Source: Avena insularis
Lineage: Eukaryota; Streptophyta; Magnoliopsida; Poales; Poaceae
Length of the DNA: 64,000 nt
Direction: 5' to 3'
Assembly: GCA_023614405.1 (NCBI GenBank)
Contig: CM042689.1
Location: 282,169,533-282,233,532, forward strand
The position numbers and the translations under genes are program-made. The notes below the pieces were generated by a model. It had not been told where the DNA came from. It saw only the letters and a list, made by a program, of their open reading frames with translations, and made no database searches. This document shows positions 12,619-25,245 of this stretch, piece after piece (the first letter of the stretch is position 1; each line of letters starts with the position of its first letter).

Positions 12619-14265
12619 TGTAGGGTTCACAGCATAGAAAACAAAAATTTTCCTACGATGGGAACTATGTACCAAGATCTATCTACTAGATACAAACAAC
12701 GGGCGGATGTATATCCGTAGAGAACATACCCTTGAAGACCGACAAAGCTTAGCGAGTTCAACTCGTGGTTGATGTAGACGATCTCTTGCCGATCTCAAGA
12801 TCGAGAGGAAGTCCTAGCGCCGCAAATCAGCAGCGCATCCTTGCTCGCACACACGTTCGAGACACCGAGAAACCTCCGCCTCCTCGCTCCAGCGATGCAG
12901 CGGAAGCACAACTCTTTCTTGCCGAATAGCCACCGGGAACATGTATCTCGCTAGTTCGAGACCATGGGGGATAAATTCTAGAGGGGGAGAGAGATCCTTC
13001 ACAAGGAGGTGTAAGAGACAAGTGAGGAGGGGGGCTCCTTTTATAGGAGGAGGGGGGAACCCCAAGGGGTGGCAGCGATGGGGCTGCCCCTTGCCTCCCT
13101 CTTCATGTGGGTGGACACTCCACTCACAAAATTCCTTTAAATTCCCTCCACTCAAAAGTCCACTCAAATTCCCATTAAATTTCCACCAAATTTAATGCAA
13201 ACTCTCATTAAATAAAACTCTTTTATTTTATTCAGAATTTTGTCAATTACTTTAATGACAAACATTCACAAATAACCCCTTGCTAGAATTCCATTTCACA
13301 TGCATAACCACTTTATGCAATTTCACCCGAAAACCTGTTTCGGTATCTAGTGAAATAAATTCCTGCGCTTGTTTATTCTTTCGGCATGAAACTTTTGCTC
13401 CAATTGGATGTCGGTGTCTCTTAAGTGTGTCACCCTATGGTTCGTGAATAATGCGGACATGATCGAGACCCCTCTCGGATCAATAATCAGAAGCGGGATC
13501 TGGAGACCCATACTGACTCCCACACATTCAACGATGACTTTCTTGTGATCGTCGGAACCTTTTACGCTAGTATCTTAATCCCTTTGTTTCACGATATATT
13601 ACATGTCCGAGATTCGATCATTGGTATCTCCATACCTAGTTTGATCTCGTTACTGACATGTACTCTTTTCTCGTTCCCGTGATATAACATTCTAGTGATC
13701 AAATCACTTGCTTGCAAGCTAATCAATGTGATATCACCGAGAGGGTCCAGAGTATATCTATCCATCATCGGGATGAACAAATTCCACTCTCGATCCATGA
13801 GCCTCAACATAACACTTTATTAGTTCTGAATTCATCTTTATAATCACCCTGTTACGGTGTGACGTTTGATGTTATCAAGAAACTCTTCCGGTGTTAGTGA
13901 TTGGCATGATCTCATGGTCTAAGGATTAGGATCACTTCGTAAGTTGTTATAGCAATATAAACTCAATAACTTTGATCGTAATGCTATACTTCGGATGAAT
14001 GTTCATCACACCATTACACTAATGTCGTGATCCCGTTATTAACAACATCCAATGTCCATGATCAGGAAACCTTGATCATCTTGTTAATCAACGAGCTAGT
14101 TTATGAGAGATGCATAACTAGGAACTTTCTGTTTGTTTATTAAACACACATGTATTAACGTTTCCGTATTAATACAATTATAGCATGCAAAATAAACATC
14201 TATCATATACTTGTAATACACATAATAAACACTTTATTATTGCCTCTCAGGGCATATTCCCTTCA
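12619..14265 (-). repeat. 3' LTR of the Copia element
   Basis: About 1.65 kb, highly similar to 19287-20922. On the minus strand it starts TGAAGGGAATATGCCCT and ends AACCCTACA, with canonical TG and CA ends. Confidence 0.93.
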
Positions 14266-14277
14266 GTCTCCCACTTG
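14266..14277 (-). other. Polypurine tract of the Copia element
   Basis: The minus strand reads CAAGTGGGAGAC directly before the 3' LTR start, matching the plus-strand priming tract usual in BARE/Angela elements. Confidence 0.85.
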
Positions 14278-14297
14278 CACTAGAGACAATAATCTAG

Positions 14298-14880
14298 TTA
14301 CATAGTGATAAATCTAATACCCATCGAGTTCTGGTGTTGATCATGTTTTGCTCTAGGGAGAGTTTTAGTCAACGGATCTGCTACATTGAGATCCGTATGT
14401 ACTTTACAAATCTTTATATCTCCATCCTTGGCATGCTCGCGGATGAAGTGAAACCGGCGCTTAATATGCTTGGAATGCTTGTGAGACCTTGGCTCTTTGA
14501 CATTGGCAATGGCACCATTGTTGTCACAATAGATCACCATTGGGTCCAACGCGTTTGCAACCACTCCTAGTTCAGATATGAACTCCTTCATCCAAACTGC
14601 TTCCTGAGCCGCTTCTGAAGCAACAACATATTCGGCCTCCGTTGTTGATCCCGCTACCACAGGTTGTTTGGAGCTCCTCCAACTAACCGCTCCGCCATTC
14701 ATGAGAAATACGTATCCGCATTGAGACTTAGAGTCATCCGGATCGGTGTCAAAGCTAGCGTCAACATAACACTTAGCGACGAGCTCTTCTTCACCTCCGT
14801 ATACAAGAAACATATCCTTAGTTCTTCGTAAGTACTTAAGGATATTCTTGGCCGCTATCCAAAGGTTCAACTCGGATCCG
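14298..14880 (-). pseudogene. Copia RNase H
   Basis: The minus-strand frame (190 aa) carries the RNase H fold that ends Copia polyproteins. The acidic residues stand in CYVDASFDTD, STTEAEYVV and VIYCDNNGA, and the conserved tail is HIKRRFHFIREH then VADPLTKTLP. It is separated from RT by about 110 bp in which the frame is lost. It would remove the RNA template during cDNA synthesis. Confidence 0.92.
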
Positions 14881-14982
14881 ATTGGTACCTACTAGTCAAA
14901 CTAATAGCATGTGCCACATCCGGTCTTGTACATAGCATGGACATTATAGAGCCTATGGTCTGAAGCATAGGGACTTTGTCCA

Positions 14983-16130
14983 TTATCTCTTTCTTCCGCC
15001 GGCCGGACTTTGAGTCTTACTCAATGTCTTGCCTTGCAACATAGGTAAGAACCCCTTCTTACTTCCGTCCATTTTAAACTTCTTTAAAATATTATCAAGG
15101 TATGTACTTTGCGATAGCCCTATTAGGCGCCTAGATCTATCTCTATAGATCTTTATGCCTAATATGTATGACGCTTCACCTAGGTCCTTCATTGAAAATT
15201 TGCTGTTTAGATAACTTTTAACACTGTTTAAAAGATCTATATCATTTCCGATCAATAATATGTCATCCACATATAATATCAGAAATGCCACATTCCCACT
15301 CACTTTCTTGTAAATACAAGCTTCTCCATAAGTTTGGACAAATCCAAACTCTTTGATCACCTCATCAAAGCGGAGATTCCAACTTCGTGATGCTTGCTTC
15401 AATCCATAGATGGATCGCTGAAGCTTGCACACCTTGTTAGCATCCTTAGGATCGATAAAACCCTTTGGTTGTATCATATACAACTCTTCTTCAATATTAC
15501 CATTGAGAAACGCGGTTTTGACATCCATCTGCCATATCTCATAATCGAAATATGCAGCAATTGCTAACATAATCCTAACTAACTTTAGCATCGCTACGCG
15601 AGAGAATGTCTCATCGTAGTCAACTCCTTGAATTTGTCGAAACCCCTTTGCGACAAGTCGAGCTTTATAGACGGTCACATTACCATCAGCATCAGTTTTC
15701 CTTTTGAAAATCCATTTGTTCTCCACGGCCTTTCGGTCGTGAGGTAATTCCACCAAGTTCCAAACTTGATTTTCATACATGGATTCCATCTCGGATTTCA
15801 TGGCTTCTAACCATTTGTTGGAATCTGGGCTCATCATCGCTTCTTCATACGTCCCAGGGTCATCATTTTCATCAACCATGAAATTCATGACAGGATTTAC
15901 AGCTGTAATGAGCCGACGCATCCAGCTTGACCTGCGAGGTTCGGTAGTACTCTCTTTCGGAGTTTCATGATCATTATCATTAGTTCCCTCTTCAACAGGT
16001 GGATCCAACTCCGGAACAACTTCCGGCACTACGCTACTCGCCATACTTTGAAGAGAAGGTTCAATAACCTCTTCGAGTTCTACCTTCCGACTACTCACAC
16101 CTTTCGCGAGAAACTCTTTCTCTAGAAAGG
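14983..16130 (-). pseudogene. Copia reverse transcriptase
   Basis: A 371-aa minus-strand frame begins in the acidic, poorly conserved integrase-RT linker and continues into RT: WLEAMKSEMESMYENQVW, VYKARLVAKGFRQ, WQMDVKTAFLNGN, LKQASRSWNLRFDE and the active-site FLILYVDDILLIGND. It ends prematurely after the thumb (KTLSKTQSPAGGRKR), so RT and RNase H are no longer joined. The YVDD motif is intact. Confidence 0.93.
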
Positions 16131-16205
16131 ATCCATTCTTGGCAACAAAAACCTTGCCCTCGGATCTGTGATAGAAGGAATACCCAATAGTTTCCTTAGG
16201 GTATC

Positions 16206-17400
16206 CTATGAAGACGCATTTTCCGCTTTGGGTTCAAGTTTATCCGGTTGAAGTTTCTTCACATAAACATCGCATCCCCAAACTTTAAGAAAAGACAGCT
16301 TACGTTTGTTTCCAAACCACAATTCATACGGTGTCTTTTCAACGGATTTAGATGGTGCCTGATTTAAAGTAAATGCAGCAGTTTCTAGTGCATAACCCCA
16401 AAATGACAACGGCAAGTCCGTCAGAGACATCATAGATCGAACCATATCTAATAAAGTACGATTATGACGTTCCGACACACCATTTCGCTGTGGTGTTCCG
16501 GCAGGTGTGAGTTGTGAAACAATTCTACACTCTTTCATGTGAGTGCTAAACTCGTAACTTAGATACTCACCTCCATGGTCGGACCGTAGAAATTTGATCT
16601 TTCTATTACGATGATTTTCCACTTCATTCTGAAATTCCTTGAACTTTTGAAAGGTTTGAGACTTGTGTTTCATCAAGTAGATATAACCGTATCTACTCAA
16701 ATTCATCCGTGAAAGTAACAAAATAACGATATCCACCTCGCGCCGACACACTCATTGGACCACATACATCAGAATGTATGATTTCCAACAAATCTGTCGC
16801 CCGTTCCATTGAACCGGAAAACGACATTCTAGTCATCTTGCCCATAAGGCATGGCTCACATGTATCAAATGATTCAAAATCAAGTGATTCCAAAAGTCCA
16901 TCCGAATGGATGTTCTTCATGCGTTTAACGCCAATATGACCTAGACGGCAGTGCCACATATATGCGGATATATCATCATTAAGTTTAATCCTTTTAGCAT
17001 CAACATTATGAATATGTGTAACATTATCATCGAGATCTAATAGAAATAAACCATTCATCATCGGTGCATGACCATAAAAGATTTCATTCATGTAAATGGA
17101 ACAACCATTGTTCTCGGATTTAAATGAATAACCACTTCGCATCAAACACGATCTAGATACAATGTTCACGCTCAGTGTAGGCACCAGATAACAATTATTC
17201 AAGTTTATAACTAATCCCGACGGCAAGTGGAGAGGTAGCGTTCCGACGGCGATCACATCAACGCTTGATCCATTGCCGACACGCATCTTGACCTCACCCC
17301 TTGCTAGCGGTCGCTTGTTCCGCAGCCCCTGATTCGAGTTACAAATATTAGCAACTGAACCGGTATCAAAAACCTGGTGCTATCGCGAGCACTAGTCAAG
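16206..17400 (-). pseudogene. Copia protease and integrase (frameshifted)
   Basis: Upstream on the minus strand a DTGS protease motif lies near 17360, followed by the pre-integrase zinc finger (WHCRLGHIGVKRM, then CEPCLMGKMTR). The integrase core is split between two frames: one ends at IHSDVCGPMSVSARGGYRYF, the other resumes at SRYGYIYLMKHKSQTF near 16700. Visible acidic residues are in IHSDVCGP, FLRSDHGGEY and NGVSERHNRT. One frameshift around 16690-16750 breaks the enzyme. Confidence 0.9.
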
Positions 17401-17551
17401 TACACATCAATAACATGTATATCATATATACCTTTGTTTGCCTTGCCGGCCTTCTTGTCTGCCAAATACTTGGGGGCTTATGCGCTCAAAGGGTTAGTCC
17501 CTTTACAATAGTAACACTGGTATCGGACTTAGGTCCAACTCGGTTTCTTTT

Positions 17552-18215
17552 TCAGCACGGCAACAAAGTGCTTGCCGCCTTACTTCCCTTCCGTTTTCCC
17601 TTCTTGTCTTTCTTGCAACTAGTGTTCCTATTGATCATCAACACTTGATGTTCCTTTTTGATCTCCACTTCTGCAGTTTTAAGCATTGACAGAAGCTCGG
17701 GGAGAGACTTCTTCATGCCTTGCATGTTATAGTTCATCACGAAGCTCTTATAGCTAGGTGGCAGAGACTGCAGAACACGATGGATGCCTAAGTCAATGGG
17801 AATCGATATTCCCAAGGACACAAGCTTATCACAGAATCCGACATCTTGAGTACATGCTCACTAACTGAGCTGCTCTTCCATCATGCAGCTAAAGAACTTT
17901 TCTCAAGCGTTGTAGCTCTCTACACAAAGATGTGTGTAAAATCATTTTCAACTCACCCATTGTATCAAATTCATTGCCATTTTCAGCTTTGAAGTTCGGC
18001 TCTATCCCATACAATATGCCGCAATGAACTGTTGTGGTCCTCTGACGAGTCGATAGACATTCTTTCCTCGTCAGGCATCATCAAAAGGTGGGGGGCCTAG
18101 TGGCGCTTCTAGCACGATTGCTTTTGTGCAGCGTAGAGGAGAATCCTCAAATTCATGGCCCATTCGGTAAAGTTGCTATCGCTCACTGCTAGTTTCTCTT
18201 TCTCCATGAACACAT
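17552..18215 (-). pseudogene. Copia gag remnant
   Basis: The minus strand keeps an 89-aa Gag segment (LQSLPPSYKSFVMNYNMQG, PELLSMLKTAEVEIKKEH), typical of the UBN2-type Gag of BARE/Angela. Upstream of it the Gag frame is recognisable only in pieces, with several stops up to about 18215 (for example the EWAMNLRILLYAAQKQS segment). Gag would form the virus-like particle. This copy cannot make a full one. Confidence 0.8.
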
Positions 18216-19272
18216 TGAAATTAAAAGGGTGGTGCCATCTACAACAGAATTTGTAAAGTTTAGACTAAGTGTATGATAGATTGAGTTCAACTAATCCATA
18301 TTACTTAATGAACTCCCACTCAAAACGACATCCCTCGTGTCTTTTGGTGATTACATGAACCAAATCCACTATACCAAGTCCGATCATCACGTGAGTCGGA
18401 TAGCTTCAAAGGCGAGCATCAAATGGGCATCATATCAACTATATGACTCATGCTTAACCTTTCGGTCCGTGTTCCGAGGCCATGTCTGACATGCTAGGCT
18501 CGCCAAGTTAGAACCTTAGTATTCGGTGTAACTGTTTTACACCAAATATGGTCGTGGATCCAAGAACACCCGATCATCACGTGATGTCTTGGAGCCATTT
18601 AAACATAATCGGTGCATACTAAAGGAAGAACACATTCTTATCTTGATATTTAAATGAGGGATCATCTTATTATGCTAACAAAGCGCTAAACAAGCAATAT
18701 AAGATGCTAACAAACATCACATGTTTATTAGTGAAATGTTATGGTTCCCGCATATGATCTCTATCATGTGCATCGTGGTATGATCACTATCATACCTATA
18801 TGTGTAAATCCAAGGTCTATGGAGTTTACACGCTATGTGTGTTGTAAGAGTATCATCTCATACTTCTACTTACAACACTACCATATCATAACACTAGCCC
18901 AGCAACAATCTAAACTAGACGCCTCTAATTTATCCATTGCAAGTTTTACGTGGCTTAGGGCTTTCGAGATAGAACCGTTCTTACCTACGAACATGAACCA
19001 CAACAAGGATAATCAAATTGTTGACAACTCGCTTGAAAAATAGATATTGACTATAGTAGGAGAGACAGACACCCGCTAGCCACTTATGCAAACTAGTTGC
19101 ATGTAAAGCGTGGAACAGGTCTCATGTGCGAGGACATGTAAAGTTTGTCCGGGCCGCTTCATCCCACTATGCCACCAATATCCAAAATTACAACAAAGGA
19201 GCAACAACATGATCATCATCGCCCACATACTCATATGTGTACTACCCGTGTAAAGCATCTACGCATAGATCC
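18216..19272 (-). other. Copia untranslated leader
   Basis: About 1 kb between the PBS and gag with no coding frame. BARE-type elements have a leader of this kind, holding packaging and dimerisation signals; I cannot locate those signals here. Confidence 0.6.
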
Positions 19273-19285
19273 GGCTCTGATACCA
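19273..19285 (-). other. Primer binding site of the Copia element
   Basis: The minus strand reads TGGTATCAGAGCC, one base after the 5' LTR end (ACCCTACA). It is complementary to initiator tRNA-Met. Confidence 0.9.
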
Positions 19286-19286
19286 C

Positions 19287-20922
19287 TGTAGGGTTCGCAG
19301 CATAGAAAACAAAAAATTTCCTACGATGGGAACTATGTACCAAGATCTATCTACTAGATACAAACAACGGGCAGATGTATATCCGTATATAACATACCCT
19401 TGAAGACCGACAAAGCTTAATGAGTTTAACACGTGGTTGATGTAGACGATCTCTTGCCGATCTCAAGATCGAGAGGAAGTCCTAGCGCCGCAAATCAGGA
19501 GCGCATCCGTGCTCGCACACACGTTCAAGGCACCGAGCAACCTCCGCCTCCTCGCTCCAGCGATGCAGCGGAAGCACAACTCTTTCTTGCCGAATAGCCA
19601 CCGAGAACATGTATCTCGCTAGTCCGAGACCATGGGGGATAAATTCTAGAGGGGGAGAGAGATCCTTCACGAGGAGGTGTAAGAGACAAGTGAGGAGGGG
19701 GGCTCCTTTTATAGGAGGAGGGGGGAACCCCAAGGGGTGGCATGCATGGGGGCTGCCCCCTTGCCTTCCCCTCTTCATGTGGGTGGACACTCCACTCACA
19801 AAATTCCTTTAAATTCCCTCCACTCAAAAGTCCACTCAAATTCCCATTAAATTTCCACCAAATTTAATGCAAACTCTCATTAAATAAAACTCTTTTATTT
19901 TATTCAGAATTTTGTCAATTACTTTAATGACAAACATTCACAAATAACCCCTTGCTAGAATTCCATTTCACATGCATAACCACTTTATGCAATTTCACCC
20001 AAAACCTGTTTCGATCTAGTGAAATAAATTCTGCGCATGTTTATTCTTTTCGGCATGAAACTTTTGCTCCAATTGGATGTCGGTGTCTCTTATGTGTCAC
20101 CCTACGGTTCGTGAATAATGCGGACATGATCGAGACCCTCTCGATCAATAATCATAAGCGGATCTGAGACCCATATCGACTCTACACATTCAACGATGAC
20201 TTTCTTGTTATCGCTTAACCTTTACGCTAGTATCTTAATCCCTTTTTTCACGATATATTACATGTCCGAGATTTGATCATCGGTATTCCATACCTAGTTT
20301 GATCTCGCATCGACATGCACTCTTTTCTCGTTCCCGTGATATAACATTCTAGTGATCAAATCACTTGCTTGCAAGCTAATCAATGTGATATCACCGAGAG
20401 GGCCCAGAGTATATCTATCCGTCATCGGGATGAAAAAATACCACTCTCGATCCATGAGCCTCAACATAACACTTTATTAGTTCTGAATTCATCTTTATAA
20501 TCACCCTGTTACGGCGTGACGTTTGATGTTATCAAGAAACTCTTCCGGTGTTAGTGATTGACATGATCTCATGGTCTAAGGATTAGGATCACTTCGTAAG
20601 TTGTTATAGCAATATAAACTCAATGACTTTGATCGTAATGCTATACTTCGGATGAATGTTCATCACACCATTACACTAATGTCGTGATCCCGTTATTAAC
20701 AACATCCAATGTCCATGATCAGGAAACCTTGATCATCTTGTTAATCAACGAGCTAGTTTATGAGAGAGGCAAAACTAGGAACTTTCTGTTTGTTTATTAA
20801 ACACACATGTATTAACGTTTCCGTATTGATACAATTATAGCATGCAAAATAAACATCTATCATATACTTGGAATACACATAATAAACACTTTATTATTGC
20901 CTCTCAGGGCATATTCCCTTCA
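19287..20922 (-). repeat. 5' LTR of the Copia element
   Basis: About 1.64 kb, highly similar to 12619-14265, with the same TGAAGGG start and CCTACA end on the minus strand. It differs by scattered substitutions and small indels that post-date insertion. Confidence 0.93.
19705..19714 (-). promoter_or_regulatory. TATA box of the Copia 5' LTR
   Basis: The minus strand reads CTATAAAAGG, a strong plant TATA box. It is also present in the 3' LTR at 13037-13046. Confidence 0.7.
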
Positions 20923-20927
20923 CTCTA
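20923..20927. repeat. Right target-site duplication of the Copia element
   Basis: CTCTA, partner of CTTTA at 12614-12618. Confidence 0.65.
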
Positions 20928-21954
20928 AGCTTTTCAAATATCAAACGCAAATTTCCTTCATGCTCTTCTTTGCTCTTGGAGTAGATTAAAATGTCATCGA
21001 TGAAAACGACAACAAACTTATCAAGAAATTCCATGAACACCTTGTTCATCATATTCATGAAGTATGCTGGAGCATTGGTCAAACCAAATGGCATCATGAT
21101 ATACTCATACAATCCATACCTTGTGGTGAAAGATGTCTTAGGTATGTCTTGCTCCCTTATCTTGAGTTGGAAATAACCCTACCGAAGATCAATCTTTGAG
21201 AACACACAAGCTCCTTCTAGTTGATCAAACAAGTCATTGATTCTAGGCAAAGGGTATTTGTTCTTGATAGTCACCTCATTGAGTGAACGGTAATCTATGC
21301 ATAACCTTTGACTTCTATCTTTCTTTTCCACAAACAAAACTGATGCTCCCCAAGATGAAGAACTTGGTTGAATAAATCCTTTCTACAACTGTTCCCCAAG
21401 TTTTTCTTGAGTTCTTTCAGTTCATCAACTGACATCTTGTACGGTCTCTTTGCTATTGGTCCAGATCCTGGTAGCAGATCAATAAGGAACTCCACATCTC
21501 TATCTGGTGGCATTCCCGGCAACTCTTCTGGAAAAACATCCGGATATTCACTCACAATTGGCACACTATCTATGCTAACCCCCTTAAGAGAATTTAGCAT
21601 ACTCCTTTTTGCTTCAAAGTTGGTCTTGAATCTGATCCTTTTATTTTCTGGAGTTGTGAGTGAGACATTATGGTTGGCACAATCTATCACTCCCTTGTGC
21701 TTAGTCATCTAGTCCATTCCCAAAATGACATCCAATCCTTGGGAGTTTAGAATTATCAAGTTAACGGGAAACTTATACTTCCCAAACTCTATGAATAGAT
21801 CATGACACCCTGAATTTACTATCATTTCTCCGCCAGGAGAACTTACTTTCATAGGACACCCAATAGTTTCTACCGGTAGTTCATTTCTTTCAACAAATGC
21901 TCTTGATATGAATGAATGAGATGCACCAGTATCAAAGAGAACAAATGCTGGAAC
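20928..21954 (-). pseudogene. Outer Tekay protease and RT N-terminal half
   Basis: Reading the minus strand from 21954: protease with LFDTGASHSFISRAF, a DTG active site; the linker (MPPDRDVEFLIDLLPGSGP, KRPYKMSVDELKELKK); then RT with [14 protein letters not shown] near 21300 and the catalytic FIDDILIYS near 20990. A frameshift and a stop lie near 21380, between the linker and RT. The frame is cut by the inner Tekay at 21960 (gag side) and by the Copia element at 20922 (RT side). It continues at 12613. Confidence 0.9.
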
Positions 21955-21959
21955 AGAAT
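21955..21959. repeat. Left target-site duplication of inner Tekay
   Basis: AGAAT, identical to 29823-29827. Removing the insertion restores the gag-protease frame (GKFKLNS then VPAFVLFDTG). Confidence 0.9.
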
Positions 21960-22238
21960 TGTAAGATCCCTCCTTTGTAAAGGAAAAAGGATCCCTGTGA
22001 TTGCAATGCTAGTCCCTGGATCATTGCTAGCATCCACAGTTTAAGATGAAGTACACAGATACAAAGGTCATTTATTACATCCATTCCAGAGATAAAACAT
22101 AGTCTTTTACAACTCATGGCCACAGGCCTAATACAAGAGTTTTGGAATAAGTAAATAAACACAAGTCTTCATCTTCATGTGCCACAGGCAAGCATGTTGA
22201 GTGTAGACTCATGACTCCTAATCATCATCGGAGTAACC
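21960..22238 (-). repeat. Inverted U5 end at the left border of inner Tekay
   Basis: Reverse complement of 29544-29822, same length (279 bp), one visible difference (near 22217 against 29565). The terminus is TGTAAGATCCC. It stops exactly where a predicted splice acceptor lies in the LTR (AG at 29543-29544) and joins gag at AACAACATCAC. Confidence 0.92.
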
Positions 22239-23250
22239 AACAACATCACCCTGGAAATGCAGCAAATGATGAATGCTCAAACACAACTTATGCAAATGAT
22301 GACAACATTCATCCAAAACCAGAATAACAACAACAACAACAACCCCAATAACAACAACAACAACCCTCCGGGCTTTGATATGCTCACCAGATTTCTGCGT
22401 TTGAGGCCAGCTAAGTTCTCGGGGACGACTGATCCCATGGTGGCCAATGATTGGCTACGCTCAGAACAAGGACTTAGTGACCGTAATGCACGCGGATCTG
22501 AAAAGGTCGATTCGCAAAGACATCTGGCTGGAAGGGCCAGCCGCCACATGGTGGGACAACTTCCAAATCACCACTCCTATAGATGAGGTGACTTGGGCTA
22601 TCTTTGAAGATGGCTTTCGCACTGCTCATATCTCATCAGGAATAATGAGCCTGAAAAAGAAGGAGTTCCACATCAAGCAAGCCACCGCATGGGTCTGAAT
22701 ACATAGAAGAGTTCAACAATCTGGCGCGTTATGCACCGGATGAGGTTGACACAGATGCCAAAAGAAAGGAAAAATTTCTGGAAGGCTTGAATGATGAGCT
22801 GAACCTGCAGCTGGCTGTGGCATATGTTCCCACTTATCAGTCGCTCTGTGACAAGGCTGCTATATTGGAGAACAAAATGAAGCAAGTAGAGAGTAGGAAG
22901 AGGAAACACTCCGACAAGCACAGCTCGGGATCATCTCACAAACGATCTCACTATGATGACAGTGGAAGCTCAGGATCCCATAAACATGGGAAATTCAGCA
23001 AGCACCACAACCACAACCGTCATGACAATAAGCATCACCGCAGTCATGACAATGACAAGTACAAGAACCACAAGAGTGGACATAAGAGCCACCACAGTGG
23101 GAATGGTAGTGGATGTGGAAGTCAGCCTGCTAAAAGGGACATCAGTCAGGTTGAATGTTTCAAATGCAAGAAGATGGGACACTATGCAAATGAGTTCCCC
23201 GAAAAGAAAGCTGAAGGACCTGTCAAGCCTAATCCTTTCTAGAAAGGTCA
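22239..23250 (+). pseudogene. Inner Tekay gag (5'-truncated)
   Basis: Gag begins in the middle of its N-terminal Asn-rich region (MQQMMNAQTQLMQMMTTF, then poly-Asn). The first dozen or so codons present in outer Tekay (MPPRRANPNPNNNN) are missing. The capsid-like part (GPAATWWDNFQITTPIDEV, ISSGIMSLKKKEFH) is spread over frames by small indels near 22465 and 22675. A His/Ser/Lys-rich linker leads to the zinc knuckle CFKCKKMGHYANEF, whose last Cys is Phe (codon 23195-23197); outer Tekay keeps the Cys. A TAG at 23240-23242 follows the knuckle. Nonfunctional. Confidence 0.9.
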
Positions 23251-23251
23251 G

Positions 23252-23902
23252 GTGAACCACATTAATGTGGAGGAGGTCTATGAGGAACCTGACGCTGTTG
23301 CAGGTAAGTTCAGACTCAATTCCATTCCAGCATTTGTACTCTTTGATACTGGTGCATCGCATTCATTCATATCAAAGGCATTTGTTGATAGAAATGGGTT
23401 TCCGTCTGAAAACATTGGGTGTCCAATAAAAGTTAGTTCTCCGGGTGGAGATATGATAGTAAGTCTTGGATGCCGGGATCTGGTAATAGAATTTGGAAAA
23501 CATAAGTTTCCAGTAAGCCTGATAATCCTAGATTCCCAAGGACTGGACGTAATATTGGGAATGGATTGGATGGCTAAGTATGAAGGAGTACTAGATTGTG
23601 CTAATCGTACTGTTGCACTCACAACCCCGGAAAGAAAACGGATTAAGTTCAAGTCAAACTTTGAATCCAAAGGAAGTAAGCTTAATTCTCTTAAGGGGGT
23701 TAGCATGGACAGTGTGCCAATTGTATGTGAGTATCCGGATGTGTTTCCGAAAGAGTTACCAGGAATGCCACCAGATAGAGATGTGGAATTTCTGATAGAT
23801 TTGGTACCAGGTTCTGGACCAATAGCAAAGAGACCATACAAAATGTCAGTTGATGAACTGAAGGAGCTCAAGAAGCAACTAGGAGAACAGTTGCAGAAAT
23901 GA
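23252..23902 (+). pseudogene. Inner Tekay protease and protease-RT linker
   Basis: A 216-aa frame: EEPDAVAGKFRLNSIPAF, the aspartic protease LFDTGASHSFISKAF (DTG near 23347), GLDVILGMDWMAKYEG, then the RT-proximal linker MPPDRDVEFLIDLVPGSG. It stops at TGA (GEQLQK-stop) just before the RT fingers ([12 protein letters not shown]). The protease itself looks intact and would cleave the Gag-Pol polyprotein. Confidence 0.9.
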
Positions 23903-25245
23903 TTTATTCAACCAAGTTCTTCATCTTGGGGAGCCCCAGTCTTGTTTGTGGAGAAGAAGGATAGAAGTCAAAGATTATGCATAGATTACCGTTCACTCAA
24001 CGAGGTAACTATCAAGAATAAATATCCTTTGCCTAGAATCAATGACTTGTTTGATCAGCTAGAAGGATCATGTGTGTTCTCGAAGATTGATCTCTGGTCA
24101 GGCTATTTCAACTCAAGATACAAGAACAAGACATACCAAAAACAGCATTCACCACAAGGTATGGATTGTATGAGTATACCGTAATGCCTTTCGGCTTGAC
24201 CAATGCTCCAGCATACTTCATGAATATGATGAAAAAAGTGTTCATGGAATTTCTTGACAAGTTCGTTGTCGTTTTCATCGATGACATCTTAGTCTACTCC
24301 AAGAGCAAAGAAGAGCATGAGGGACACTTGCGCTTGATACTTGAGAAGTTGAGAGAGCATAAGCTTTACGCCAAATTCAGCAAGTGTGAGTTCTGGTTGG
24401 AAGAAGTTGGTTTTCTTGGTCATGTAATGATGAAGGATGGTGTAGCAGTTGATCCTGCTAAAGTTTCAGCTGTGACGGAATGGGAATCTCCCAAGAATGT
24501 AAAAGAAGTTCGTAGTTTCCTTGGCTTAGCAGGTTACTACAGAAGATTCATTGAGAATTTCTCAAAGGTTGCTAAGCCCATGACTGAATTGTTAAAAAAA
24601 GACAAGAAGTTTGCTTGGTCTGAAGGTTGTGAAGTCAGCTTCCAAGAATTGAAGAAGAGACTAGTGACAGCACCAGTTCTATGTCTGCCAGATTTGGAAA
24701 AAGATTTCCAAGTATATTGTGATGCGTCTCATCAAGGTTTGGGTGCCGTACTTATGCAAGACGGTAAAGTTGTGGCTTATGCCTCAAGACAACTCAAAAC
24801 TCATGAAGTAAACTATCCTACTCATGATTTGGAGTTAGCCTCTGTCGTCCATGCACTCAAAACATGGAGACATTACCTTTTGGGTAAGCGTTGTGAAGTG
24901 TTCATGGACCACAAAAGTTTGAAGTATATCTTCACCCAGAAGGAAATCAATATGAGACAAAGAAGATGGTTAGAGCTTATCAAGGATTACGACTTAAGTT
25001 TGCAATACCACCCCGGTAAAGCAAACGTTGTAGCGGATGCTCTAAGTCGTAAGGTATTTGTAAATGGCCTTACCAAAGGAGAAGTGCGAGATGATTTGTG
25101 TAATCAATTCAAAGAACTCAGATTGGAATTGTGCCTGAAGGACATCTCATGTCTTTGGATGTACAACCCACTTTGTTGGACAAGATCCGAGAAGCTCAGA
25201 AGACCGATAAGGAAGTTTAAGAGATTAAGAAAAATATTGGTCTAG
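23903..25245 (+). pseudogene. Inner Tekay reverse transcriptase and RNase H
   Basis: RT starts after the TGA with [16 protein letters not shown] and [15 protein letters not shown] frameshift near 24105 separates it from the long frame 24166-25245. That frame carries [17 protein letters not shown], the catalytic [12 protein letters not shown] (near 24280), [15 protein letters not shown], and RNase H ([43 protein letters not shown]). RT and RNase H active-site acids are all present. The frame is lost again around 25120 before integrase. Confidence 0.92.

Larger units (their letters stand above)
12619..20922 (-). mobile_element. BARE/Angela-like Copia retrotransposon
   Basis: A complete minus-strand Copia element of 8.3 kb: 5' LTR 19287-20922, PBS 19273-19285, leader, gag, protease, integrase, RT, RNase H, polypurine tract and 3' LTR 12619-14265. 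The order integrase before RT defines Copia. Protein motifs (RSDHGGEYLSYEF, MVRSMMSLTDLPLSFWGYAL, MDVKTAFLNGNIEEELYM) are those of the BARE-1/Angela group of Triticeae. It sits inside the RT gene of outer Tekay. Frameshifts and stops in gag and pol make this copy non-autonomous. Confidence 0.93.

Noticed and set aside
22323..22362. AAC microsatellite (and GTT at 30795-30842) as a separate repeat
   Set aside because: It encodes the poly-Asn tract of gag in both Tekay copies.
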